From assembly GCA_006176705.1 (NCBI GenBank), contig QRFJ01003034.1, positions 1 through 64,000 of the forward strand: a stretch of DNA of 64,000 bases. The letters are read 5' to 3'. Below are positions 45,478 to 57,240 of the stretch, piece after piece; the first letter of the stretch is position 1; each line of letters starts with the position of its first letter. Made by a program: the position numbers and the translations under genes. The notes beneath the pieces are model-generated. The model did not search any database. It was given only the letters and a program-made list of their open reading frames with translations, and was not told where the DNA came from. The stretch comes from Cocos nucifera (lineage: Eukaryota > Streptophyta > Magnoliopsida > Arecales > Arecaceae).

Positions 45478-46608
45478 TTTTTGGACAAGTCTGGTTGAAG
45501 ATGTTAAACTTAGCACTTACTAGAAGGTAACCCAGGATTTAAAATTTAATATTTTCTTTTTGATTTTAGTTTACCATTCTTTCAGGATTAAGTTGGGGGG
45601 GGGGGGAGAACTACAAACCCATGCTGAATGAATAAACCTTAGATCGAGCCGAGAACATACTAAACTAGGTGAACTCTTTTCTTATTATCTTCTTATTATT
45701 TATCACACTCTATTTTTCTTTTCTTCATTGAGGATAATGAAAATTAAGTTAGGAGGAAGGCTAAAAAAAAATATTCAAGTCCTCAAGTATGGTAATAATT
45801 AGTCTTATGTACCTAATTTTGTACTGATTTAAAGTTTTTCACATATTTTAATCGATGATTGATTAATGGTCTAGAGAATTTTTGAAATACTAAGGATCCA
45901 ATTATTAAGAAAATTCAATAAATGGTCAGATTTAGAATAGAATAAATTTTTGAGTGATTCTAAAATCTTCTTCCATCCTATATTCAATAAATAATCTTCT
46001 TTATATGGGTATGAGTGAAAAATATTGATAAATTTTTTTTTTGAAAAAAATAAAAAGAGAATAAAGAGTAAGTTCTAAACATTGGTCTTCCACTGAGTAA
46101 CCGGATCCTATTGCCTAAGTAAGCAATATTATTCACGCCAAAAAGTGGGCAATGTGAAGAAGCTTGTTATACAGTTAGTCTATTTGATGCGAGCCAGTAA
46201 GTTCGAGGGGTGTTCTATACCTAATGCCCTAAAGCTAGCTGGTGTAGAAGTCATTGGTCTAAAACTCCTTACGAGAATCAAATAGAAAGCTTAAGAGGTT
46301 AAAACATTGCACTAGCTTTAAAAAAATAAAATAAAATAAAATAAAAAATTCTAGTCCATACTAAAGATAGAGGATTTAAAGAATAAAGGTGGAGAATTAG
46401 TCAAAGAAAAGCTATAAAATTTTATGTTCTTCACTTAACCATTATTTGGGATAGAATTAATAATATGATGACATATTTCTTAAATCTCTAACTAGGTATC
46501 AACTAACTTTAAGATGATCTGAAGAAATTTTCACATTTTATCAAGTCGGTACATATCTCTAATTTTTTTTTTTGACTCGAGGATGAGTAAAACTCAAGTT
46601 AGGAGGTG
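45478..46608 (+). other. 3' untranslated region and purine tract of Gypsy C
   Basis: Starts with a degraded form of the post-pol block (AACTTAGCACTTACTAGAAGG) and ends with CTCGAGGATGAGTAAAACTC and GTTAGGAGGTG before the LTR. Between them the sequence is unlike the 3' region shared by A, B and D. A run of G at 45594-45606 is notable. Confidence 0.65.
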
Positions 46609-48421
46609 TCATAATTATCACAAATTACTAAATAATAGCATTAAATTATATATTAATTAATATTTATTTAAAATAAATTAATATTTTTATTAGTATTTTG
46701 TAGAAAAAAGTCCACCAATGCAAAGAGCTCGATTTATGGATTCTAACAAATTGAATTTCATGTAAATTAGAGCTAAATTTAAAAAATATGAAGCCCAAAA
46801 GTTAAATAAAAAAATAAAATAAAATAAAATAAATCGGTCGGCTGAACTGGTCGGTCCAGCCATAACCTAGTTTGGTCTACTGAAATTGGCCTAGTGCTAG
46901 CACCAGATCGACCGCAGCCCATGCCAGCACCGGCCTAGCAGACCGACCCAGCCCACATGCAGGGCCCATTCAGCCCACTTCCCCTCTAGCCTGAGATCAC
47001 CTTGACATAATTTTTATCACGGTCCATGGTGGACTATGTGCCAACTCATGCGCGTAGACCCTTAAAGGGTCTATGAAATTTTTATCATGGCGTACAGGAG
47101 TGGTTTCATCATTTCATTTGGCACGGCAGGCTCTGGTCGGCATGGTCGTTCTTATTCTTGATCCACGATGGTCCAATGCCATAGTAGAGCACGATTAGAT
47201 GGTTCTCATCTCTTTCGGTCGGCATCCAATGGTTGAAAATGTTTCCAACATGATTAAGGACCTAGGCTTCATCTAAGCACAATCCATTGATGAAATTCAT
47301 CCAGATAGAGATCCAACGGCCAGTATTAAATTTGGGTGCTGATCAAAGGCTTTGCCACTGATTTTTGATGGATTTTAGAGTGTTTGATCATAAATCAATG
47401 GCCAGGAAGCTTCAATTTGTTTGAATTCGATCTAGGCTTAGTTTTTGACTCAGAAAATAACTCTAAAAACCATGTTTCCTCCTCTATTTAAATGGCCTTA
47501 TACCTATAGCCTGAGAATAAGTCCTCTATGCCAAATAATAGAGAAAAATAGAGCTTCTTCTCTCTCTCTCTCTTTCCCTTTCTTCTCCTCCTTTCTTCTT
47601 CCAACCTTCAATCGAAGGAGCTCTGAAGATGCCAAGAGCGAGCAGATCATCAACCATGCATGGCTAAGGAGCTGAATTCTAGAAGAGTAGATGAAATCTT
47701 CTAACATAGGTTGTAATTTTTTTTCTTATCTTTTGTAATTACTTTTTATACAAACATGTTCTCTTACTTAATTTTTAATAAAATTTATCTTTCTATGCAT
47801 GAGATCTTAATTACTTGACATGCTATTTATTGATTAAAGATTTAAATAAATTATATTCATTAGGATAGGTTGTGATCGATAGATATAGTCCATACATAAT
47901 TTAATAAAGTATTTTAGAGAAAAATTATTAAAAATCATATTCTTAATTTTTAAGAATTAAAGTATTGAATAGTTTATGATTTCATAGAGATAGATCATTA
48001 TCAAGAGATATAATTTATGCTCTAAGAAAATAAATTATAATCATAACTAAATTCTTAAAAATAATAAATTTTTGCATTAAAGAGAATTACCACAACCATG
48101 CTGAAGATGGATTTGAAATTTTAGAATATTTTTTCATTAATTCAAAAATCCTAATTAATTTAGTATTTGCTTTCTTTTTTTTTGTTTTAATTTGCTAAAC
48201 TGTCAATTTGCTCTCTTTAATCTACTTATTTAAATTTTTGCATTAAGACTAAATTAAAAATTTTATTTTTAATTAAAATTGAATGTAACTTAGCTTTTAA
48301 TTTCTGAGAAAATCGACACTCGACTTACCACTATTCTAAATATTAAAATTGGATCTAATTTTTATTTATTGCTTTAATGATAATCAATCAAGTATCGAAG
48401 TAAAAGTGCATAAATCCTACA
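46609..48421 (+). repeat. 3' LTR of Gypsy C
   Basis: Begins TCATAATTATCAC (TG mutated to TC) and ends CATAAATCCTACA. It shares layout with the A/B LTRs: AT-rich first 200 bp, dyad at 47055-47073, TATTTAAA at 47485-47492, CT-rich leader. The partner LTR is not in the window. Confidence 0.8.
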
Positions 48422-50067
48422 GGCAGGGTATCAAACTATCAACACACAACCCCTAATGGTATGGTATCAAAGTACCGGCATTTAACCCCCACTGGTAGGG
48501 TTTGATACATAGGTTGTGAGACAAAATTCATCTCGATTCAAAACACTATTTCATAATCAAACTTGAAAAATCATAAACCAAGCGTCATCGCAATCAATCG
48601 ATATAATTCATAGAAATTTTACGACCAATTATAAATCATTTGAGATATCAATAAAAAAAGGCATATTCGATAATCCAAAATATTATGCATCAAATTTATA
48701 AATCATGAAAAATTTAATATAAAAAATATTTTATAATTTATGAATAAATCTAAGAAAAATGAAGTTTACTTACCTCATGCGTATTCTAACAAATCCATAT
48801 AATTCTATAAATTCTTTTTGAAAATATTCAATTGATAGATCATATTGCCATATGCCATTATTGGACAACTTTTGTTGGGATGACTATATTCCTATATAGA
48901 ATTGAGTCCACTAATTAGATAAAATATGGATAATTAAGAAAAATAGGATTAATGGATAGTTGTACTCAATGATTTGGGTCTATCCAATCATATAACTTCA
49001 TTCGATTAACATTCGATTAGAATATAAATAGTTCAATAGAGATCGAGAGTGATCAAATCAGCAATATCTGACAAGAGTCAAGATGGAGGCCAATACGGAG
49101 CTCGATGATCAGAGGTCAGTTTCATTAAATAACTTTATTTAATGAAGATCAAATTTAAGATACAATTGACTCCATAGAGATCAAATAGATCAAATTTGAT
49201 GGTATCTAGATCCAACCAAGATGGGTGTGGGCATGTTGTCAGACGACTGTGGATCATGATCCTTCACCAAGCTTGATCAAAATCATCAAAGGAAAATCCT
49301 TTACTTGATCAATCTTAGAGAGATAAATTTCACAAAGAGAAATAATTCTAGAGAGAGAAATTTATAGAGAGAGAAACTAGTGAGAAAATGGAGAGAGAAA
49401 TTAGGAAGAGAGAGGAGAGAAACTCTCTTCTCTTTTTTTCTTTTTTGTTTTTCCATCTTTTCATCTTTTTTTTGTTTTCTTTTCTCTCCCTCTTTTTTTT
49501 TGTTCCATGGTGAAATAGGGGATTTGTTCCCCCTTTTTCTCTTGGAATAAGGGACCATCACTAGCACGGTTATGGCCGCCAATGGCTAGGGTTGCGACAA
49601 CACAACCCGAGGATCCTAGATTGGCAACCGGTGATGTCTATTAGCATCGAAAAAATCAAAACTAAGGGGCAGAAACTAGAAAGAAAAACAAAGGTATGGA
49701 TTTCTAGGAAGAATTCGATGATCACTGGCTAGAAAATCGAGCTTCATGGGCTAGGAAAGATGGCAAACCAGACAAACTCAAGATTGGAGGATTCTTATGT
49801 CATCTTTTAGCAGTGCTAAGGCCATGGTAATCATAGAAACTATCGATGAAAGCTCAATGAACTATGGCGACTTTCCTTCGATTTGGGTCTTGATTTTTGA
49901 TAGGAAGAAGAGGGAAGACCTCTCCCCTTTAAATAGGGTCAGAGGGGAGGAGTTTAACTCCTCCCTAGCATCAATTTTGACTTCAATTAGGAGTCAATCG
50001 GCAAGGAGTCTTTTCTCTTGATTTTTTTTCCCATGCTGTAAAATTTGTACAAGATTTGGGGTAATCA
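48422..50067 (-). repeat. F 3' LTR, truncated by Gypsy C
   Basis: Starts inside the minisatellite (two units left) and runs to the inferred LTR start at 50067. It includes a GA/CT-rich block at 49310-49510 and a short Lys-rich minus-strand frame there that is low complexity, not a gene. Confidence 0.65.
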
Positions 50068-51552
50068 TATTTTATCCCTCTAAAAAAATTTCATCTTTGA
50101 ATTTTTTCTTGCTTATGTCCTCAAGAATTTAGAATTGCTTTGGTCTCAAGTTATAACCATGCCTCTATTTTCAAAATCGAATCTTTCATCATAATATCTT
50201 TCAAATCAAATTACTATTTTGATTAGCTTGAAAATAATTTAGGCCATTATGCTTCCACTATGTACTTTGATTCAAATTCATCGATGCACTTGTGTTAAAT
50301 CTAAGTTTCTAAGTTATCACAAACAATATAAGTTATTGTCTCCAAAAATACATCTATTTCTAAATTAACCCTTGGTCCATTAACACATTCAAACCATCAT
50401 ATAAGTTTATTATATTTCAATATGAATCAAATCTTAATTCTCTTATCAATTCCTTTAGACAATTCTAAATCAAAATCCTATAAGTAAAATAAAAAAAATC
50501 TTTTGATGCTCCACCAAGTTAGGACTTAAAATAAAATATATAAGTAAAACTGACCGAATCATCTCTTTTTAAGTTTCTTCCATCCAGATCTTTGACATCT
50601 ATCAAAATACTTCCATAATAAGCATACAAATGTCTTAAAACTAAATCACTATGCCATATTAGATTTTATCAAGGACCTCAATAACAAGGGCAAAGAACAC
50701 TACATCAGTTCATAAATCCATAATTTTGAATTGCAATTTCATGCATCCTAAAATCTCGAATAGATATAAATAGGATCTTTTATCTTAATCTTAAGATAGC
50801 AATCAAAGATTTCACTAGCAACCTCAACAACCATAGTAGAGAATCCTTCAATCAACTTAGGTACGTAACCTTTGAATTGAAGTTTCATATGTACCATATA
50901 GTCTTCGATAGACATAAATAAGATCTATCATTTAGATCCCAAGATGATAATTAAAGATTCCACCAACATGAATATTCTATAATCTTATAATCAATTTTTC
51001 AATAAAAAATAAACTTTTTTGCAAAGTCTCCAACTATATTTTTGTTTCTACATGCAAGCTTCATATATAACTCACATTTCAGTATAAACCTCAAAGAATA
51101 TTCTAATCAAATATCATGAATGATTTTCTTAGTTCAACTTTAAACAATATTTTATGAATGAATCTTTATCTCGCCACTAAATAATTAATTTCAAAATCAC
51201 CAACAATATTATAGTATTCTCCCATATTAAATTTGTGCTTGCAATTCAGTTAAACAATTAATGATCAAATTAGTAATCACAATGCACAATAAAATTTTAT
51301 GATCAATCATTTTGCAATTATTTTAGTTCAAAATATAACTAATCATAATATAATTCCTATATCATCTATGATATATCAAACCTTCTGAATCATTATTCCT
51401 AAGTGATTTTTTTCATAATCACAAGAGTTAATAAAAAATCATGAAGATAACTTATACTGCAATCATCATAGATCTATACTCTGATATCCCTAGTGTTGAT
51501 CAATCTACACTCATCCTATTTCTGATTCTACATATCAAATCTATTCACTTAT
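50068..51552 (-). other. Interior of element F, no coding seen
   Basis: 1.5 kb of AT-rich sequence with stops in all frames. Only the purine-tract end (50070-50110) and primer-site end (51553-51564) are interpretable. Confidence 0.55.
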
Positions 51553-51566
51553 GCTTTGATACCATA

Positions 51567-53292
51567 TTAATTATCACACATTTAACTTGAGATCGCGAGC
51601 TAGGGATCGCAGCAACCGCCGCATACTCATGGTCTTTCTACGGGCATACAAAGCATCTCATCATGACATCATAAAGTAAGATCAAAGCAAAATCTAAATA
51701 ATTAATATTCAACTTTAATTCAAATAACTAAATCAAATATCTTACAAAATAATTTTCTATAGTTTTTCATCAACTTCAATAAATCCTAATCTAAAATAAA
51801 GATATCAAATTGTGTTTTGAATTCACTCTTTTATATAAAATTTTCAAGTCAAGCTAGTCTTCTAAGTTTATAAAAATAGTAAAATATAGAATAATAAGCT
51901 AGACAGCTCAGTTAGCATTGTATACATTAGCTAGATAAATTCAATAATAATAATATACTAAAAATAAATATGCATAAGCATCAATTCAAAATATATAATA
52001 CTAATCAAATAAGATCCATATGAATTCATTTTCATTCATAAATCAATTTTTTTCAAAATATCATGTTTATCTTGACAGCTATGAACTAAATCAAAGTGCC
52101 ACTATGTAACACCAAATGGTAGGATATTGAAATATCAACATACAACCCTCACTAGCATAGTATCAAAGTACCAATGCATAACCCCTACTGGTAGGATATC
52201 GAAATATCGGCACACAATCCCTACTGATAGGTTATCGATGTACCAGCATTTAACCCCTACTGGTAAGGTTCGATATATAATCAGCCTATGAGTCAAAATC
52301 CATCTTGATTCAAAATACTATTTCATACTCAAATTCGAAAAGTCATAAACCAGATGACATAAAAATCAATTGATATAATCCATAGCAATTTCAATACAAT
52401 CGATTATAAATCATTTGAGATGTCAGAAAATAGGCATATTCGACAATCAAAAATACTATGCATCAAATTTATGAATAATGAATAATTCAATATAGAAAAT
52501 ATTTTATAATTTACTAATAAATTTAGAAAAAGGTGAAGTATTACTTACCTCACATGTATTCCAACAAATTCACATAATTCTATAAATTTCTTTCCAAAAT
52601 CCTTAATTTATAGATCATATTGAAATATCCCACTATTGGACATCTTTTGTCGAAACGACTGTACCTCTATACAGAATTAAGTCCACTAATTAGAAAAAAT
52701 ATGGATAATTAAGAAAAATATGATTGATGGATAATCAAACTCAACGATTTGGATCCATCCAATCATCAAACTTCATTCGATCAAGATCAAATTAGGATAT
52801 AGATAGTCCTATAGAAATCGAGAGTGATCAAATCAAAAGTGTACAATAATAGTCAAGATGGAGATGAATATGGTGCTTGATGATTAGAGGTCAGTTTGAT
52901 CAAATAACTTTATTTAATTAAGATCAGATTTAAGATACAATTGGCTCTATAGAGATCAAATGTATCAAATCTAATGGTATCTGAATCCAACTAAGATGGG
53001 TGCTAGCACACTATCTGATGACTACTGTCAAGATTCTTTAGTAAGCTCAATCAAAATCATCGAAAGAAAGTATTTTACTTGATCAATCATAGAAATTTCA
53101 TAGAGAGAATTCTAGAGAGAGTTATGAGAGAGAAATTAAAGAGAAAGTGGGAAGTGAGAGGAGAGAAACACTCTTCTCTTTTTTTTCTTTTTTCTCTTTT
53201 TCCTTCTTTTCTTCTTTTTCTTTTCTTTTCTTTTCTCTCTCTCTCTTTTCTTTTTTTTGGGTTCCATGATGAAATAGGAGGTTTATTTCTCC
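51567..53292 (-). repeat. F 5' LTR, truncated on the right
   Basis: Follows the primer-site-like sequence and matches 48422-49530 from about 52118 on. It breaks off after GGTTTATTTCTCC where unrelated sequence starts. Confidence 0.6.
52118..52261. repeat. Four-unit minisatellite of about 36 bp in F LTR
   Basis: Units at 52118-52154, 52155-52189, 52190-52225 and 52226-52261 share TAGGATATCGAAATAT and AACCCCTACT-type halves. The other F LTR has only about two units (48422-48510). Confidence 0.75.
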
Positions 53293-53700
53293 GAGGGTAA
53301 AATAGCTTCTGTCGAAGTCTAATCAGATGTTCGATCTTGATATGGTGCTGCCTAGAAGAGTGATAGTTGAGCCCAAACTCCAGCCAAACTACCTCCCCAT
53401 TTTAGTCAAGTCCGACGAGGTCGACCTTTAGTTATTGTATGCCAGACGATCTTCTCAATGATAGTTGTTAGCCCTCTTCCAATGACCATGAAACTTGTCA
53501 AAGGCATGACGAACTTCAGCCTAACTAACTTGAACAGTAAAAAGAGTTGCGACTCAACTGATTCCAATCTTTGGCTCAAGATAAGCAATAGGTCTCCATC
53601 AATTATAGAATCTTGGCATAGCACGATCGTCCCTGATGGTTGACCTTGAAGGTAGCCAAATTTCTTTCACTATAGATGGCAGATCTCTCCAGTCTCATAC
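53293..53700 (+). repeat. Tat/Ogre-like LTR, left part
   Basis: Moderate-GC sequence between the broken F LTR and element D. It has no supported coding; the frame at 53406-53624 matches nothing I know. It is tied to 61000-61890 because D, with its perfect CATAC duplication, is inserted between the two. Confidence 0.4.
53696..53700. other. Target-site duplication of D (CATAC)
   Basis: Identical to 60995-60999 on the other side. Confidence 0.9.
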
Positions 53701-55565
53701 TGATGCTTGCTAATCTATAGCTATAGTAAGGGCACCAGTCGATTAAGTAATAAAGTGAATGAGTAGAGTATCATCCCTAGAGGATAAAAAATAAGTACTG
53801 AAAAGTTTTTTCCTATGCTTTATTTAGAAAATTGATTTATGAGAATAAGAAATTAAAGAACAAAATAAAGAAATAATTAAAAATTTTAAGAAAATAAAGA
53901 GAGTGTAATTATTAGGGTTTTAAACTTAATAGCAATGTGTTACTAAGGCAATTGATTCACCAACTCAGTCAATATAATATTCAGATTATTAGATTAATTT
54001 TATTTCATGTGACGGTGGAGTCTCCTAATTTATTCACTATCCTTCGGTTCAGACGTAGCAAAACTATCAATATTTATTAATTATCCTTTGGTCTAGGTGT
54101 AATTTAAATAAATATTAATGCATTAAGTTTTGTGAAACCTTTTAATTAAAATACGCTGCATCCAAAGCGCACTAAAATTTCTGTATGCATATGAATTCTA
54201 ATTTGATTCATAATACAAGGTATATAATCAAGAAGCAATAACATAGATGTACTTGGTCCGTAACTTCTATGTTCATCGGATCAATTAAAAGATGGCCAGT
54301 AATCTAAAAGCATTAAGATCAAATTTATATACTCCTCATGAATAAAATTTAAAATTCAAAATAAATCATACTGAATATTGCATCAAAAGAGTGGCTACAC
54401 CTTAGCCTTAGTAAAAAAAAATTTAGTTCATGATAACAAATTCAAAAATAGCAAATAAAATAAAAAGCATAAAGAAATTAAACTATTTGATTACTGAAAT
54501 TGATTGTCCATCTCTCTTGGTGTGGAGAACTTGGTGAAGAAGAAGAAGCTCCTTGATCACTGTTCTGATTGTCTGAAGAAAAAATTAAAAATCCTTTCCT
54601 TTCTCTCAAAAATCTCTCTTCTCTTTCTATCTCTCTCCTCTCTCTCTTCTTTTTCTTTTTTTTTTACTGTCTCCCCTCTCTCTCTTCTTTTCTTTTTTTT
54701 TTTTTATTTCTCTCACTCTTCTTTCTTTTTTTTCTACGATAACAGCAAACTTTATAGGCTCAGAGATGGATTTTTCTTCGAAATCCTTTGAAAATTAGGT
54801 TTAAAACTCTCAAAACAACTCAAATTAGGACCCTGGATGATTCTGACCATTGGATGTTGATCAAACAATCCAAAAATCACTTAAAAACTCTTTAAAATTT
54901 CTCAGATCAAGTCAAAATTCATAGCAGCTATCGAATCAATTGTTGGATTGAATCTAGGCCATCATATCATGCATTGGAAGGCTTTTGATCTTTAGTTTAA
55001 AGTCGGGATGAATCTCAACCATTGGATCTCGACCGAAAGCTATGGATGCCATTCATTAGCCCATGCATTTCGGCCATCCGATCAAATCTCAGTGAAAGGC
55101 GCCCGTCGGATCAGATAAAATTCCTAAATTGCCCTCTATAGACCATGCGCGAGCCTGGTGTTGCATGGATCGCTGCATTCTTCAGCCAATTGAAGCATGC
55201 TTCTCCATGTGAAATCCTCGAAATGCCCTCCAATCGATCCATCATGCGCCACGAAAAATGCTGATGTCAGCCTAGCATCAGTGGGTTGATCTACTGGTGC
55301 AATCAAATCGGGCGGTCTGTTGAGCCAATTTTTCTAAATCGGTTTGAACCGGACCGGCTCTCTATTTTTTTTTTGAAATTCAATTTCGAGCTCGTTTGAA
55401 GTCCGTTTTGCTTGAAATTTATTTCATCTGAACTAGAAAAATAAGATCTTTATATTGGTGGCCTTCTTTCCTACATAAGATTAATAAAAATATCAATTTC
55501 TAAAGAAATAAATTAATTTATTTTATAATTTAATACTTTTATTAGTATATTTTTACCACTTATCA
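53701..55565 (-). repeat. 3' LTR of D
   Basis: TGATGCTTGC...CACTTATCA on the plus strand, 1865 bp, matching 59120-60994. CT-rich leader at 54600-54740; element-sense TATAAAG at 54750-54756. Confidence 0.93.
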
Positions 55566-55577
55566 TACCCTCCAACT
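55566..55577 (-). other. Polypurine tract of D
   Basis: AAGTTGGAGGGTA in element sense, next to the LTR. Confidence 0.75.
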
Positions 55578-56640
55578 TAGTCATTGCTAGTCTCTTAGCA
55601 ATGTTTTATTTAATACCTTATTTCAATAAGATTATCCATCAAAAAGATAAAATCTAGGACTAAAGATCAAAAAGTTTAGAAAATACTGCTAATTAAGTAT
55701 TAAGCTTTAGAAGCAAATTTTTCAGTCAATACAATTAAAAACTTTCTTAGAGTACATCAAAGATCTATAGTACTTGTGTTCGTGATGACTAACTTTAGCA
55801 TTTCGGTGTTAAATTAAAAGAACAGAAGTATCCTCTCTTATCACCTATTTTGATTAATTTTCTATATATTCTCAATTTTATACTCATGAATTAAGGTAGC
55901 TTTCACACTGCCCCCCCTCATTTTTTTTACTGTGCTAAGCATCCTGTCCTTCCCTTCATCGTTTTACGTGAATTTCCACACTTGACCTAGGTGCAGAGAT
56001 TCAGTTACTAGGCTTTGGATAGTCCACATATACTCTATCTTTTGCACTTTATTTTTAGGCAAGTAGCTCTTTCCTTAAATTCAAGTTTCTTTGATTCGAA
56101 TGTATATTAATTACTAATTTTTAATGATAATTGAATCCTTAGTTGGCCTTATAATCAATACCTACTTTGCCTTGTTAGTGTGCATGTGCAATTAGAAGTG
56201 CTAATAGTCTTTTAATGACCTAAGTAGGCTGCTAAAAGTTGACCAACTAATCTACTTCTTTAACTCATTATATTCATTAGCAAATAATTCTATCTTTTAT
56301 CACTTGTCTAATCTATCTTGCTCAAGATTTTCTTCTTGATACATAATTTTTTTTTTTTAGCCCCTAACTTATTCTACATTGTTTTAAAGGAGAAAAAAAA
56401 TAAAGGATGCAATAAAGGATAGGAAGGAATACACCTGATTTGGTTTAGTTTGGTTCTTTAAAGCTTTGAAATTTTGCTTGAGCTCTCATTGATTTTTTTT
56501 CAATAAAATTGAAAATACACACCAAAGTAGTAAAAGAGCAACCACAAATTATTGAAAAATAAAAGAAAAATGATCAAAACTAAAAAGAAAAGAAATAACC
56601 TATCTAGTAGTTCTGATTTATAGTCTTCAACTTGACTTTC
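55578..56640 (-). other. 3' untranslated region of D
   Basis: Non-coding but clearly the same sequence as 2520-3320 of A and 37370-38300 of B, including the block around GTGCATGTGCAA and the CACATATACTCTAT block. It starts right after protease sequence. Confidence 0.75.
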
Positions 56641-56658
56641 TTTGAGTTTTGAATTGAA

Positions 56659-57240
56659 TCAATCCGGTGCCACTTCAATTGGAATACTTTCATGTTTGGT
56701 CGAGTCCTCTTTCAATTGGACATTGCTAGCTTTTATAGTCTTAATCCTATTTTCTACAGAATTCTCATATACTGAATTATCAATAATATCAATTAGAAAA
56801 TAAGTTTGATTATCATCAGGATGTTTAGTATCTTTGAAAACATTAAAAGTAACTTGTTCATCTTGGATTCTAAGAATTAATTTTTCTTGTTGAATATCTA
56901 TTAAAGCTCTTTTAGTAGCTAAAAAGGATCTCCCTAAAATAAGGGGTACATCATAATCTTCTTTCATATCAAGAACAATAAAATCAACAGAGAAAATAAA
57001 CTTGTTTACCTTTACCAAGACATCCTCTACTATATCTCTTGGATATTTAATGGATTTGTCGGCTAATTGAAGAGTAATAGTGGTAGGTTTTGGTTCTCCT
57101 AGACCCAGCTTTCTGAAAATAGAAAAAGGCATGAGATTAATACTTGCTCCTAAATCACATAAAACTTTATCAAAACTACAATCACCAATAATGCAAGAGA
57201 TAGTAAAACTCCTTGGATCTTTTAGCTTCTATGATAATTT
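56659..57240 (-). pseudogene. D protease
   Basis: 157-residue frame 56659-57132 (FRKLGLGEPKPTTITLQLAD, then KSIKYPRDIVEDVLVKVNKF and LILGRSFLATKRALID). Upstream at about 57140-57165 the same frame reads CDLGASINL, the protease active site with the DLGAS form seen in A. After the ILGRSFLA block the coding ends within about 60 codons at 56659, where RT would be expected later in an intact element. Confidence 0.85.

Larger units (their letters stand above)
43166..48421 (+). mobile_element. Gypsy C, 3' half (RT to 3' LTR)
   Basis: Old Athila/Tat-type element on the plus strand: RT from the Copia target site onward, RNase H, integrase, 3' untranslated region and LTR 46609-48421. Its protein is clearly related to that of A but carries many stops. 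Its upstream part is at 18973-19955. It sits in the LTR of element F: the sequence right of 48421 continues within the F repeat. Confidence 0.88.
48422..53292 (-). mobile_element. Element F: old LTR element with short non-coding interior
   Basis: Two direct copies of a long sequence: 48422-50067 and about 51567-53292, about 80-85% alike by eye over the shared 1.2 kb. Read on the minus strand, the sequence left of the first copy's end has the layout of a chromovirus: TTTAGAGGGAT purine tract then TGATTACCCC as LTR start at 50067, and TGGTATCAAAGC (51553-51564) as a slightly altered iMet primer site before the second copy. The interior is only 1.5 kb with no coding. This fits a non-autonomous large derivative (LARD-like). 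Each LTR is truncated on its outer side, the left by Gypsy C and the right by a Tat-like LTR. Confidence 0.65.

Noticed and set aside
49301..49582. 93-residue minus-strand frame rich in Lys/Glu/Arg
   Set aside because: Produced by the GA/CT-rich block in the F LTR; the other F LTR does not preserve it.
54504..54791. 95-residue Ser/Phe/Leu-rich frame, repeated at 59924-60223
   Set aside because: A product of the CT-rich leader in the D LTRs; frame and length differ between the two LTRs.
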